The position numbers were made by a program, and so were the translations under genes. Positions 1 through 8,146 of a stretch of DNA of 64,000 nt are shown piece after piece. Each line of letters opens with the position of its first letter. Position 1 is the stretch's first letter. Source of the DNA: Georgenia soli (lineage in GTDB: Bacteria > Actinomycetota > Actinomycetes > Actinomycetales > Actinomycetaceae). The notes below the pieces were generated by a model. It was not told where the DNA came from and ran no database searches. It saw nothing but the letters and a program-made list of their open reading frames with translations. The DNA is taken from the NCBI RefSeq assembly GCF_002563695.1, contig NZ_PDJI01000004.1, forward strand, positions 1,178,001 to 1,242,000, written 5' to 3'.

Positions 1-131
1 GGCACGTACGCGCCCCGGCGAACACGGGTGAGGTCGTTGTCCCGGACCGCTCGCCGGATCTCCCCCGGCCCGAGCCCTTGAGCGGTCAGGTCGGCGCTGA
101 GGACAAGTCCGGAGGAGTGAGTCGGTTCCAT
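1..131 (-). CDS. AbiEi-antitoxin-like N-terminal domain protein (5' end only, runs off left edge)
   Basis: Only the first 43 codons are in the window, read leftward from an ATG at 131. The visible peptide has a short helical segment followed by an Arg-rich stretch ending TRVRRGAYV, which resembles the winged-helix N-terminus of AbiEi-type antitoxin/DUF559 proteins common in actinobacteria (family knowledge). A purine-rich stretch precedes the ATG, but no clear Shine-Dalgarno sequence is visible. The effector or nuclease domain, if any, lies outside the window, so the function is only a suggestion. Confidence 0.5.
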   Translation of the reverse strand, partial: MEPTHSSGLVLSADLTAQGLGPGEIRRAVRDNDLTRVRRGAYV

Positions 132-441
132 GCCCCGCACGGTGCCGTGCGCACGGTCCGATGCGGGTGGTCTCTGTGGACAACGATGGATCCCACCGGC
201 GTGTGGACAACGGTGGGTACGGACATGTCGGAGAACCGTCGGTCCCGCGGGCGCGCATGGACCTAGGCACGTGGAGCCGCGGACACCTCAGCCTCCGGTT
301 TCGGTGCACGTTCCTTCGTTCAGTGCCCGTTGAAACAGGCACCGAACGAAGGAACGTGCACCAAGGACAGCAACGTGCACGCAGAGGTCGGACCCGGCCT
401 GGACGTCTGCGGGGCGGGCCGGGTGCCGGCGGGACGGGGGC
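132..441. other. Intergenic region with no convincing gene, holding a long hairpin repeat
   Basis: This 310-base stretch separates prs from the leftmost gene. It holds two near-copies of a TGTGGACAACG-type motif around 175-215 and the strong inverted repeat annotated separately at 303-362. No open frame with a ribosome binding site and recognisable protein was found. It probably carries the promoter of the leftmost gene. Confidence 0.6.
303..362. repeat. Near-perfect 25-bp inverted repeat (hairpin)
   Basis: The arms at 303-321 and 344-362 are perfect 19-bp reverse complements. After one mismatch the stem continues with GTGCC (323-327) against GGCAC (338-342), leaving a 10-base loop. It lies about 80 bases past the prs stop in the direction of transcription. 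No T-run follows on the minus strand, so it is either a non-canonical terminator or a REP/MITE-like repeat. Confidence 0.75.
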
Positions 442-1422
442 CTACGCCACGCCGTCGAAGAGCGAGGTCACCGAGCCGTCGTCGAACACCTCGCGGATGG
501 CACGCGCCAGCAGCGGGGCGATGGGGAGGATCGTCAGCTGCGGGAACTGCTTGTCGCTCGGGATCGGCAGGGTGTCCGTGACGATGACCTCACGGGCCCC
601 GCACTCGGACAGCCGCTGGGCGGCCGGGTCGGAGAGCACCCCGTGCGTGGCGGCCACGATCACGTCGGACGCGCCGGCCGCGAGGACCACCTTGACCGCC
701 TCGGCGATGGTGCCGCCGGTGTCGATGAGGTCGTCGACGAGGACGGCGGTGCGGCCCTCGACGTCACCGACCACCCGGTTGGCGACGGCCTGGTTCGGCT
801 TGGTGATGTCCCGGGTCTTGTGCACGAACGCCAGCGGCACGCCGCCGAACTTCGCCGCCCACTGCTCCGCGACGCGGATGCGGCCGGCGTCCGGGGAGAC
901 CACGGCGGTGTTGTTCAGGTCCACGCGGCTGCGCACGTAGTCGGTGAGGATGGGCTGGGCCCACAGGTGGTCGACCGGCCCGTCGAAGAAGCCCTGGGTC
1001 TGCGCGGCGTGCAGGTCGACGCTCATGAGGCGGTCCGCGCCGGCTGTCTTGAACAGGTCCGCGATGAGGCGTGCGGAGATGGGCTCGCGGCCGCGGTGCT
1101 TCTTGTCCTGGCGCGCGTAGGGGTAGAAGGGCGCCACCACGGTGATGCGCTTGGCCGACGCCCGCTTGAGCGCGTCCACCATGAGCAGCTGCTCCATCAC
1201 CCACTGGTTGATCGGCGTGGTGTGGGACTGCAGGACGAACACGTCGGTGCCGCGGACGGACTCGGCGAACCGCACGTAGATCTCACCGTTGGCGAAGTCG
1301 TAGGCCGTGGTCGGCAGGAGCTCGATGTCGAGCTCGCGTGCGACCTCCTTGGCCAGCGCCGGATGCGCGCGTCCGCTGGCCAGCACGAGCCGCTTCTCGC
1401 CGTGGGCGGTGATCCCCGTCAT
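442..1422 (-). CDS. prs: Ribose-phosphate pyrophosphokinase
   Basis: Cytoplasmic enzyme making PRPP from ribose 5-phosphate and ATP, the activated sugar for purine, pyrimidine, His, Trp and NAD synthesis. The 326 residues match the class I family length. Visible signatures are the ATP/metal region around [18 protein letters not shown], the SVDLHAAQ metal-binding segment and the PRPP-binding loop [12 protein letters not shown] near residue 230. The ATG overlaps the stop codon of glmU by four bases (ATGA), so the two are translationally coupled; GlmU-Prs linkage is conserved in actinobacteria. Confidence 0.97.
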   Translation of the reverse strand: MTGITAHGEKRLVLASGRAHPALAKEVARELDIELLPTTAYDFANGEIYVRFAESVRGTDVFVLQSHTTPINQWVMEQLLMVDALKRASAKRITVVAPFYPYARQDKKHRGREPISARLIADLFKTAGADRLMSVDLHAAQTQGFFDGPVDHLWAQPILTDYVRSRVDLNNTAVVSPDAGRIRVAEQWAAKFGGVPLAFVHKTRDITKPNQAVANRVVGDVEGRTAVLVDDLIDTGGTIAEAVKVVLAAGASDVIVAATHGVLSDPAAQRLSECGAREVIVTDTLPIPSDKQFPQLTILPIAPLLARAIREVFDDGSVTSLFDGVA

Positions 1423-3029
1423 CGCTGGGTGTCCCCTTCGTCGGTGTTGCCGGGTGCCTGCTGGTCCCGGGGAGTGGTGGCGCCGCCGTCGGCGGATCGC
1501 TCGCGCTCGGCGCGCGCCTGCGGGGAGAGCCCGGCCCCGCCGTCGGAGAGAGCCTTCTCGGCGGCCGCCGCGGCGGGCGTGCCGGGACGACGGCGGAGCA
1601 CCCAGCCCTCGATGATGCGCTGGGAGGCGCCGGTGACGGACAGGGCGCCCGGGGGGACGTCCTCGCGGATCGTGGTGCCGGCACCGGTGTAGGCGCCGTC
1701 GCCGACGGTGACGGGCGCGACGAACATGTTGTCCGAGCCGGTGCGGGCGTGGGAGCCGATGACGGTGCGGTGCTTGTGCACGCCGTCGTAGTTGACGAAC
1801 ACGGAGGAGGCGCCGATGTTCGACTCCTCGCCGATCTCGGCGTCGCCGACGTAGGTCAGGTGCGGCACCTTCGAGCCGGCGCCGATCTGGGCGTTCTTCG
1901 TCTCGACGAACGTGCCGATCTTGCCCCTGGGCCCGAGATGGGTGCCGGGGCGGAGGAAGGCGAACGGGCCCACGGTGGCGCCGTCCTCGAGCACCGCGTC
2001 CGAGCCGTGCGTGCGGACCACGGTGACGCCGGCGCCGACGGTCACGTCCGTGAGCGTCGTGTCGGGGCCGATGGTCGAGCCCTCGCCGACCCGGGTGGCG
2101 CCGTGGAGCTGGGTGCCGGGCAGGATGGCGACGTCGCGGGCGAGCTCAACCTCGACGTCGATCCAGGTGGTCGCGGGGTCGACGACCGTGACGCCCTCGC
2201 GCATCCAGCTCTCGACGGTGCGGCGGTTGAGCTCGGCGCCGAGCGCGGCGAGCTGCGCGCGGTCGTTCACGCCCTCGACGAGCCAGGAGTCGTCGACGGA
2301 GATCGCCCTGACGCTGAGCCCCTTGCGGTGAGCGAGGGCGACGACGTCGGTGAGGTAGACCTCGCCCTGGTCGTTGTCCTGGTCCACGGCGCCGAGCGCC
2401 TCGCGCAGCACCGCGGCGTCGAAGACGTAGGTGGAGGTGTTGATCTCGCGGATCTCACGCTGCTCCGGGGTGGCGTCGCGCTCCTCGACGACACCGACGA
2501 CGGCGCCCTCCTCGCGCAGGATGCGCCCGTACCCGAACGGGTTCTCCACGGTCGTGGTCAGCACGGTGACGGCGTTGCCGTCCTCGTCGTGGGCGCGCAG
2601 CAGCTCGGCGAGCGTGCCGGCGTCGAGCAGCGGGGTGTCGCCGGCCATGACGACGACGGCGCCCTCGAGCTCGCGGGCAGCCAGCTCCCCGCCGTGGCCG
2701 GGTTCGTCGTGGACCAGCGAGGCCGCGTGGGTGGCGGCGTCGAGCGCGCCGAGCGCGCACTGGACGGCACGGCCGGTGCCGGGGACCTCGTCCTGGTCGA
2801 CGACCATGGCGTCGTCGTCGATCTCGAGCGCGTGGGCGGCGACGGCGTCGCGCTCGTGGCGGACGACGACGGCGAGCCGGTGGGGCTCGAGGGCCCGGGC
2901 GGCCGTCAGGGCGTGGCCCAGGAGGCTCCGGCCGCCGATGCCGTGGAGCACCTTGGGGGTGCGGGACTTCATCCGGGTGCCCTCACCTGCGGCGAGGACG
3001 ACGACAGCAGCAGGACGGGTCAGGCTCAC
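1419..3029 (-). CDS. glmU: Bifunctional UDP-GlcNAc pyrophosphorylase / glucosamine-1-phosphate N-acetyltransferase
   Basis: Makes UDP-N-acetylglucosamine for peptidoglycan in two steps: acetylation of glucosamine-1-phosphate, then uridylylation. The N-terminal half is a nucleotidyltransferase with the [11 protein letters not shown]...PKVLH signature. The C-terminal half is a left-handed beta-helix of hexapeptide repeats (IGP, VGP, IGE, VGD steps), followed by a disordered Ala/Arg/Gly-rich tail. The GTG at 3029 is preferred because GAGGGAG lies about six bases upstream and the product then begins [17 protein letters not shown]. An upstream in-frame GTG would add 20 unlikely residues. 536 aa; first gene of the glmU-prs pair, with tRNA-Gln just upstream. 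Confidence 0.96.
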   Translation of the reverse strand: MSLTRPAAVVVLAAGEGTRMKSRTPKVLHGIGGRSLLGHALTAARALEPHRLAVVVRHERDAVAAHALEIDDDAMVVDQDEVPGTGRAVQCALGALDAATHAASLVHDEPGHGGELAARELEGAVVVMAGDTPLLDAGTLAELLRAHDEDGNAVTVLTTTVENPFGYGRILREEGAVVGVVEERDATPEQREIREINTSTYVFDAAVLREALGAVDQDNDQGEVYLTDVVALAHRKGLSVRAISVDDSWLVEGVNDRAQLAALGAELNRRTVESWMREGVTVVDPATTWIDVEVELARDVAILPGTQLHGATRVGEGSTIGPDTTLTDVTVGAGVTVVRTHGSDAVLEDGATVGPFAFLRPGTHLGPRGKIGTFVETKNAQIGAGSKVPHLTYVGDAEIGEESNIGASSVFVNYDGVHKHRTVIGSHARTGSDNMFVAPVTVGDGAYTGAGTTIREDVPPGALSVTGASQRIIEGWVLRRRPGTPAAAAAEKALSDGGAGLSPQARAERERSADGGATTPRDQQAPGNTDEGDTQR

Positions 3030-3173
3030 GCCAGCTCCCTCGGAGTGGATCACCGCCCGGAGTCGCCCCGGGCGTCGTGCACGGGTCACTCTAGCGGGGC
3101 GCGAGGAGCGCCCGCCCCGGCCGTCCGTCCTACGGGGCGGACCGGTCCGTGTCCCCGGCGGGGCTGCATCGGG

Positions 3174-3245
3174 CTCCGCCCCCAGGATTCGAACCCGGAC
3201 CGCAAGGCACCAAAGGCCTGCGTGCTGCCGTTACACCAGGGCGGA
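3174..3245 (-). tRNA. tRNA-Gln (anticodon TTG)
   Basis: The minus strand folds as a 72-nt cloverleaf. The acceptor TCCGCCC pairs with GGGCGGA plus discriminator G, the D arm is GTGT/GCAC, the anticodon loop CTTTGGT contains TTG, and the T loop is TTCGAAT with a CCGGG/CCTGG stem. The outermost anticodon-stem pair is a mismatch. CCA is not encoded. It lies about 145 bases upstream of glmU on the same strand. Confidence 0.95.
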
Positions 3246-3349
3246 ACGCGCGCGCGACGCGCCCGACCAAGTGTGCCAGCAGCGACGGCGACGGCCGAAA
3301 CTGTGGGGTGCGCCGCACTTCGCGGGCACCGGCCGGGCACCGGCACGGC

Positions 3350-4003
3350 ATGATGTGCGAGGTGACCCCGAAGCCGAAGACCTCTCGCGTCCGCATGACC
3401 GGCAGCCAGCGACGTGAGCAGCTGGTCGACGTCTCGCGCGCGCTCTTCGCGAGCAAGGGGTTCGAGGGCACGAGCGTGGAGGAGATCGCCGCCCGCGCCA
3501 AGGTGTCCAAGCCCGTGGTGTACGAGCACTTCGGCGGCAAGGAGGGCATCTACGCCGTCGTCGTCGACCGCGAGGTCCAGCGCCTCCTCGGCATGCTCAC
3601 CGAGCAGCTCAGCTCCGGCGGGCACCCCAAGCTGATCGTGGAGCGGTCCGCGCTGGCGCTGCTGGACTACATCGAGGAGAACACCGACGGGTTCCGGATC
3701 CTGGTGCGCGACTCCCCCGTGGCCCAGGCGACCGGCACCTTCTCCTCCCTGATCGGCGACGTCGCCAGCCAGGTGGAGCACATCCTCGCCGCGCAGTTCC
3801 GCGCCCGGCGGCTCGACCCCGCGGCGGCCCCCATGTACGCACAGATGCTCGTCGGCCTCATCGCGCTGACGGGCCAGTGGTGGCTCGAGGCACGCCACCC
3901 GGCCAAGACCGAGGTGGCGGCGCACATCGTCAACCTGGCGTGGAACGGGTTGTCGGGGCTGGAGCGGTCACCGCGCCTGACGACGACGCTCGAGAAGCGC
4001 TGA
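3350..4003 (+). CDS. TetR/AcrR family transcriptional regulator
   Basis: One-component DNA-binding regulator. The N-terminal helix-turn-helix is clear: RREQLVDVSRALFASKGFEG..SVEEIAARAKVSKPVVYEHFGGKEGIY. A ligand-binding C-terminal helical domain follows (about residues 75-215), but its ligand cannot be inferred. Start choice is uncertain: ATG 3350 or 3353, GTG 3362 and ATG 3395 are in frame and none has a strong Shine-Dalgarno sequence. The longest ATG is given; GTG 3362 would give a protein starting VTPKPKTSRVRMTG. It is divergent from tRNA-Gln/glmU and stands alone, with no obvious partner gene. Confidence 0.88.
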   Translation: MMCEVTPKPKTSRVRMTGSQRREQLVDVSRALFASKGFEGTSVEEIAARAKVSKPVVYEHFGGKEGIYAVVVDREVQRLLGMLTEQLSSGGHPKLIVERSALALLDYIEENTDGFRILVRDSPVAQATGTFSSLIGDVASQVEHILAAQFRARRLDPAAAPMYAQMLVGLIALTGQWWLEARHPAKTEVAAHIVNLAWNGLSGLERSPRLTTTLEKR

Positions 4004-4074
4004 CCGGCCTCCGCCGCGCGCGCTCGTCCGGACGCCCTCGGGCGGGCGGTGTCAGTCGGCGCCCGCCGGCCTCC

Positions 4075-4422
4075 TCAGCTGAGCGGCCAGCTCGGGATCA
4101 GCACGTCGAGGTCGAAGAACTTGCTGGCCACCACGTGCATGCCGACGTAGTAGACCCCGGCGGCCAGGTAGGTGAGCATCCCCTCGAGCACGCGCGTGCC
4201 CATGAGCACGAGCAGCAGCGCCAGGGACACCGCCAGCGGCACCACCGTCAGTGCCCAGTGCGGCGCCGCGAGCATCTGCGCCACAACGCCCAGCGTCACG
4301 GACGCGAACCCGATGACGCCGGCCTCGGAGACGCGCAGCCGGCGGAAGAGGGTGCGGTCGCCGAGGAAGCAGCTGAGCCCGGTGAGGGCCACGGCTGCGG
4401 CATAGGTGACGAGGGGCGACAT
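4075..4422 (-). CDS. Small multi-pass membrane protein of unknown function
   Basis: 115 aa with about four hydrophobic helices: an N-terminal LVTYAAAVALTGLSCFLG, a GVIGFASVTLGVVAQML, a LTVVPLAVSLALLLVLM and a LTYLAAGVYYVGMHVV segment. The likely start is ATG 4422; an in-frame ATG nine codons upstream would add a polar MRGRRKDDA leader. No family was recognised. It sits convergent to the TetR gene and divergent from the MarR gene, so it could be a target of either regulator, but that is inference only. Confidence 0.65.
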   Translation of the reverse strand: MSPLVTYAAAVALTGLSCFLGDRTLFRRLRVSEAGVIGFASVTLGVVAQMLAAPHWALTVVPLAVSLALLLVLMGTRVLEGMLTYLAAGVYYVGMHVVASKFFDLDVLIPSWPLS

Positions 4423-4554
4423 GGCGTCATCTTTTCGCCGACCCCTCAACCCGGGAGGGCGTTGGACTCAAGATTCGGTCAAGAGTGGCGGCCGCATCCT
4501 CAAGTTCCCCTCAAGAGGGCTGCGCGCGGGTGTCGCAGGCTCCGGGCGATTTAT

Positions 4555-4566
4555 CTCGACGTCGAG
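4555..4566. promoter_or_regulatory. Palindromic operator candidate upstream of the MarR gene
   Basis: CTCGACGTCGAG is a perfect 12-bp palindrome starting 24 bases before the MarR start codon, with AT-rich flanks (TTAT before, TAAT after). Position and symmetry fit autoregulation by a MarR dimer binding on the core promoter or start region. It lies between the divergent 4422 and 4579 starts and could control both. Confidence 0.55.
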
Positions 4567-4578
4567 TAATCTCCGGGT

Positions 4579-5118
4579 ATGAGTGCAGCGCAGCCGACCG
4601 GGGACGGCACTGCCCCCGGCGACGACCGGCCCCGGGACGAGGTGGACCGGATCGTCGACGCGTGGCAGCGCGAGCGTCCGGACCTCCAGCCGATGCCGCT
4701 GCACGTGTTCTCCCGCGTCACGAGGCTGGCCCGCCACCTCGACCTGACCCGGCGCTCCGCGTTCGCCGAGCACGGGGTGGAGGCGTGGGAGTTCGACGTC
4801 CTCTCCGCCCTGCGGCGCGCGGGCGAGCCGTACGAGCTCACCCCGGGCCGGCTCATCGCCGAGACGCTGGTCTCCTCCGGCACGATGACCAACCGGATCG
4901 ACCGCATGGTCGCGCACGGCCTGGTGGTCCGCGCCGCGGACGCCTCCGACCGGCGCGTCGTCAAGGTCCGGCTGACACCCGAGGGCAGGCGGCGGGTGGA
5001 CGCGGCGATGTCCCAGCTCCTCGAGTCGGAGCGTGCCCTGCTGGCGGTGCTGCCCGAGGGCGACCGTCAGCGTCTGAGCGACTCGCTGCGCTCCCTGCTC
5101 ATCCCGTTCGAGAGCTGA
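4579..5118 (+). CDS. MarR family transcriptional regulator
   Basis: 179-aa winged-helix regulator. The recognition region ELTPGRLIAETLVSSGTMTNRIDRMVAHGLVVR is followed by the characteristic wing DASDRRVVKVRLTPEGRRRVD (about residues 115-140). MarR proteins bind small phenolic or other ligands and usually repress an adjacent gene. A palindrome lies just upstream of the start. The ligand and target are unknown; the divergent small membrane protein is the nearest candidate target. Confidence 0.92.
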   Translation: MSAAQPTGDGTAPGDDRPRDEVDRIVDAWQRERPDLQPMPLHVFSRVTRLARHLDLTRRSAFAEHGVEAWEFDVLSALRRAGEPYELTPGRLIAETLVSSGTMTNRIDRMVAHGLVVRAADASDRRVVKVRLTPEGRRRVDAAMSQLLESERALLAVLPEGDRQRLSDSLRSLLIPFES

Positions 5119-5128
5119 GGCCGCCCCG

Positions 5129-5902
5129 TCACTTCAGGTTGACCTTCACGTCGGCCCCCTCGCGCAGGGAGGTCACCAGCGCCTGGACGACCTCGCCCTC
5201 CTTCTGGGACTTCAGCTGCTGCTCGAGCTGGGGCCGGGCCTCCTCGAACGTGGGAGGCGTGGGCTGCTCCTCGCCCTCCGGCGCGGCCGGGAGCTGGGCG
5301 ACCGACTCGTCGTAGAGCTTGCGCAGCTCGTCCTCGGTCGGGGTGACGTCCCCTGCCTCGTCGGCCACGAGCTGGTCGAGCTGGGTCTGGGTGGCGGCCT
5401 GCGTCCGGACCTCCTCCTCGCTCAGCCCCTGCTCGCCGAGGGCGGTGACGAGCTCGTCGGCCGAGCCCATCCCGTTCGCCTTCGCGATCTCCTCCAGGGT
5501 GGCGTCGACCTGCTCCTCGGACGCCGTGAAGTTCCGCCGCTCGGCCTCCTGGATCAGCAGCTGGGTGCCCACGAGCGACTCGACGGTCTGCTGCTTGAGC
5601 TGGTCCTGGTCGATCTCCTGCCCGGACATCTGGGCCTGCAGCGCCATCTGCTGGAACTGCCCCTCGTAGGCCTGGACGAACTCCTCCTTGCCGATCTCGT
5701 GGCCGTCCACCTCGGCGACGACGTCCGGGACGCCCTCGAGGTCGGGCTCCGGCATCGCCGGCTGCTCGCCCGCCTGCCCCTCGGCGGTGCTCTGCTCGCT
5801 CGAGGTGGCCTCAGGGGTCGCCTGCCCGCCGTCGTCCGCGCAGGCGGTCAGGCCGAACAACGACAGCCCGAGCAGCGCCGCCAGCAACGTCTTCTTCCGC
5901 AT
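5129..5902 (-). CDS. SurA N-terminal domain lipoprotein (foldase-like)
   Basis: 257 aa starting at the ATG at 5902, chosen because it begins a clean lipoprotein signal: MRKK, hydrophobic core, then a lipobox ending LTAC. After a Glu/Gln-rich linker comes a SurA_N/trigger-factor-like chaperone region (VAEVDGHEIGKEEFVQAYEGQ onward) and a helical tail. No parvulin PPIase domain is visible, so it is probably a chaperone rather than an isomerase. It is tail-to-tail with the MarR gene, ten bases apart. Actinobacterial homologues are exported lipoproteins of poorly known role. Confidence 0.85.
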   Translation of the reverse strand: MRKKTLLAALLGLSLFGLTACADDGGQATPEATSSEQSTAEGQAGEQPAMPEPDLEGVPDVVAEVDGHEIGKEEFVQAYEGQFQQMALQAQMSGQEIDQDQLKQQTVESLVGTQLLIQEAERRNFTASEEQVDATLEEIAKANGMGSADELVTALGEQGLSEEEVRTQAATQTQLDQLVADEAGDVTPTEDELRKLYDESVAQLPAAPEGEEQPTPPTFEEARPQLEQQLKSQKEGEVVQALVTSLREGADVKVNLK

Positions 5903-5973
5903 GGTCAAGTCAGATCCCTCTCGGTTGGACGAGCGGGCGACGCTAACACAGGCACCTGGACGCACCCCGGTCG

Positions 5974-6055
5974 GGCGGCGCTCCCAGACCGCTCGCCCGA
6001 GGCGGCGCTCCCAGACCGCTCGACCGAGGCGGCGCTCCTCGGGCCGCTCGCCCGA
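5974..6055. repeat. Three tandem copies of a 27-28 bp repeat
   Basis: The units are 5974-6000, 6001-6027 and 6028-6055. The first two differ at one base; the third is more diverged and one base longer. Each starts GGCGGCGCTCC and ends in a CGCTCG(C/A)CCGA-like tail. They lie between the ABC-F stop and the SurA-like gene, downstream of the ABC-F gene. Confidence 0.85.
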
Positions 6056-6088
6056 GGCGCCTCCGCGCTCCCTGAAGCGGCCGCCGCG

Positions 6089-8026
6089 CTACTCCGCGAC
6101 CTCGGCGGCCACGAGCCACTCCTCCTCGAGCGCCGTGTGCTGCTTCTCCGCCTCCCTGGCCTCGGCGGCCAGGCGGGTCAGCGTCTCGACGTCGCCGCCG
6201 GCCGACGCCTCGGCGAGCTGGGCGTGCAGCTGCTCGATGCGGGCCGACGCCCTGGCGAGCTGACGCTCCAGGCGCGCCATCTCCTTGCGTGCCGCCCGCT
6301 GGTCGGCGGCGCTGGGGGCCTCGTCCGCCGTCGCCGCCGTGCCCGTCCTCGCCGCCGTCCGGGCGCTCTCCGACGTCACGCTTCCTCCCGACGGCGCAGC
6401 CCCGGTGGCCTGCCCGGGCGCCCCGGCCTGGCCGGTCCCCTCCAGCTCGTGGCGCAGGCGCAGGTACTCGTCGATCCCGCCCGGCAGGTCGCGCAGGCGG
6501 CCGTCGCCGAGCAGGGCCAGCTGGTGGTCGGTGACCCGTTCGAGGAGGTACCTGTCGTGGGAGACCACGACCAGGGTGCCGGGCCAGCCGTCCAGGAGGT
6601 CCTCGACCGCGGCAAGCGTGTCGGTGTCCAGGTCGTTCGTGGGCTCGTCGAGCAGCAGCACGTTGGGCTCGGCGACGAGGAGCCGGAGCAGCTGCAGCCG
6701 GCGCCGTTCGCCGCCGGAGAGGTCGGCGACCGGCGTCCACGCGCGCTCGCGGGTGAACCCGAGCCGCTCGACGAGCTGGCCGGCGGTGAGCTCCTTGCCG
6801 CCCACCTCGACGCGGCCCCGGACCTCCTCCACCGCCTCGATCACGCGCAGGTGGGCGACCTCGTCGAGCTCGCGCGTCTCCTGCGACAGGGTGCGCACCT
6901 GCACGGTCTTGCCGCGCCTCACGCGGCCGGCGGTCGGCTCCTGCGTGCCGGCGAGGAGGCGCAGCAGGGTGGACTTCCCCGCGCCGTTGACGCCGACGAG
7001 CCCGACGCGCTCCCCCGGCGCGAGGCGCCAGGTGATGCCGTCGAGGATCGTGCGCGTCCCGGCCCCGGTCGCGCCGTCGGCCCTCTCTCCCGGGCGGAGC
7101 GGGTAGGTGACGGTGACGTCCTCGAGGTCAAGGACGTCCTTGCCGAGCCTGGTGGTGGCGAGCCGGGTCAGCTCGAGAGGGTCGCGCGGGGGCGGCTCGT
7201 CGGCGATGAGCTCGGCGGCGGCGTCGAGGCGGAACTTCGGCTTGGAGGTGCGGGCCGGTGCGCCGCGGCGCAGCCAGGCGAGCTCCTTGCGCAGCAGGTT
7301 CGCGCGCTTCTCCTCGGCGAGCGCGGCGGTGCGCTGCCGCTCGGCGCGGGCGAGGACGTACGCGGCGTACCCGCCGTCGTAGACCTCGATGTGCCCCGGG
7401 ACGGGGGCTCGGCCGCCGGGGCCGTCGTGCCCGGGGACGACATCCCACACCCGGGTGCACACGGCGTCGAGGAACCAGCGGTCGTGGGTGACGACGACGA
7501 GGGCGCCCTCGCCGCGGCGGTAACGCTCCTGGACGTGCCGGGCGAGCCAGTCCACGCCCTCGACGTCGAGGTGGTTCGTGGGCTCGTCGAGGACGAGCAC
7601 CTCGGCCTCCTCGGTGAGCACCCGGGCGAGCGCGACCCGGCGGCGCTGCCCGCCGGAGAGGGGGGCGACGTCGGCGTCGAGGGAGACGTCGGCGAGGAGG
7701 CCGGCGTGGATGTCCCGCACGCTCGACTGCGAGGCCCAGACGTGCTCGTCGACGCCCGGGTGGACGATGTCGCGCACGCTGGTGCCGGCGGGCAGCGCGT
7801 CGGCCTGGTCCAGCACGGCCACGCGCGTGCCGCCGGCCCGGGTGACGCGGCCGGTGTCGGCGGTAGCGGTGCCGGCGAGGATCTTCAGCAGGGTGGACTT
7901 GCCGGCGCCGTTGCGGCCGAGCACGCCGACGCGCATGCCGTCGTCGAGGCCGAGGGTGACGTCCGCGAAGATGGGGCGGGCGCCGAGCGCGACGCCCATG
8001 CCCTCCATGCCGATCAGATGGGCCAC
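6089..8026 (-). CDS. ABC-F family ATP-binding protein (ribosome-associated)
   Basis: 645-aa soluble protein with two ABC ATPase domains and no membrane segments, as in ABC-F proteins that act on the ribosomal E site. Domain 1 has Walker A GRNGAGKSTLL, signature LSGGQRRR and DEPTNHLD. Domain 2 has GVNGAGKSTLL, LSGGERRR and DEPTNDLD. A linker containing ARAERQRTAALAEEKRANLLRKEL separates them. A C-terminal coiled coil resembles the Uup subgroup. GTG 8026 has GGAGG seven bases upstream. A 31-codon upstream reading frame overlaps this start. Whether it is housekeeping or antibiotic-protective cannot be decided here. Confidence 0.92.
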   Translation of the reverse strand: MAHLIGMEGMGVALGARPIFADVTLGLDDGMRVGVLGRNGAGKSTLLKILAGTATADTGRVTRAGGTRVAVLDQADALPAGTSVRDIVHPGVDEHVWASQSSVRDIHAGLLADVSLDADVAPLSGGQRRRVALARVLTEEAEVLVLDEPTNHLDVEGVDWLARHVQERYRRGEGALVVVTHDRWFLDAVCTRVWDVVPGHDGPGGRAPVPGHIEVYDGGYAAYVLARAERQRTAALAEEKRANLLRKELAWLRRGAPARTSKPKFRLDAAAELIADEPPPRDPLELTRLATTRLGKDVLDLEDVTVTYPLRPGERADGATGAGTRTILDGITWRLAPGERVGLVGVNGAGKSTLLRLLAGTQEPTAGRVRRGKTVQVRTLSQETRELDEVAHLRVIEAVEEVRGRVEVGGKELTAGQLVERLGFTRERAWTPVADLSGGERRRLQLLRLLVAEPNVLLLDEPTNDLDTDTLAAVEDLLDGWPGTLVVVSHDRYLLERVTDHQLALLGDGRLRDLPGGIDEYLRLRHELEGTGQAGAPGQATGAAPSGGSVTSESARTAARTGTAATADEAPSAADQRAARKEMARLERQLARASARIEQLHAQLAEASAGGDVETLTRLAAEAREAEKQHTALEEEWLVAAEVAE

Positions 8027-8109
8027 TGAGGGCCTCCGTGGGCGGCGGACGGGTCGTTGAGTGCGAGCACGTGCTCCAGTGTCGCAAACGTCGGGACGAC
8101 GGCGGTCAT
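8014..8109 (-). CDS. Candidate 31-codon leader peptide overlapping the ABC-F start
   Basis: An ATG at 8109 preceded by GGGGGAG (four-base spacer) opens a 31-codon frame that ends at TGA 8014-8016, ten to twelve bases inside the ABC-F coding region. The overlap could couple translation or act as an attenuating leader, as known for some antibiotic-resistance ABC-F genes. No homology was recognised and it may be fortuitous in GC-rich DNA. Confidence 0.3.
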   Translation of the reverse strand: MTAVVPTFATLEHVLALNDPSAAHGGPQWPI

Positions 8110-8146
8110 CGGGCTCCCCCGGCCATCGCCGCCCGGCCGCGACCGG

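Noticed and set aside
1749..3353. 534-codon plus-strand frame opposite glmU
   Set aside because: Low-complexity Gly/Asp/Val product with no motif; glmU on the other strand has full family signatures.
5699..8029. 776-codon open frame on the plus strand opposite the ABC-F gene
   Set aside because: It is a GC-rich antisense shadow: the translation is Arg/Gly/Leu/Val-rich low complexity, while the minus strand encodes two complete ABC domains.
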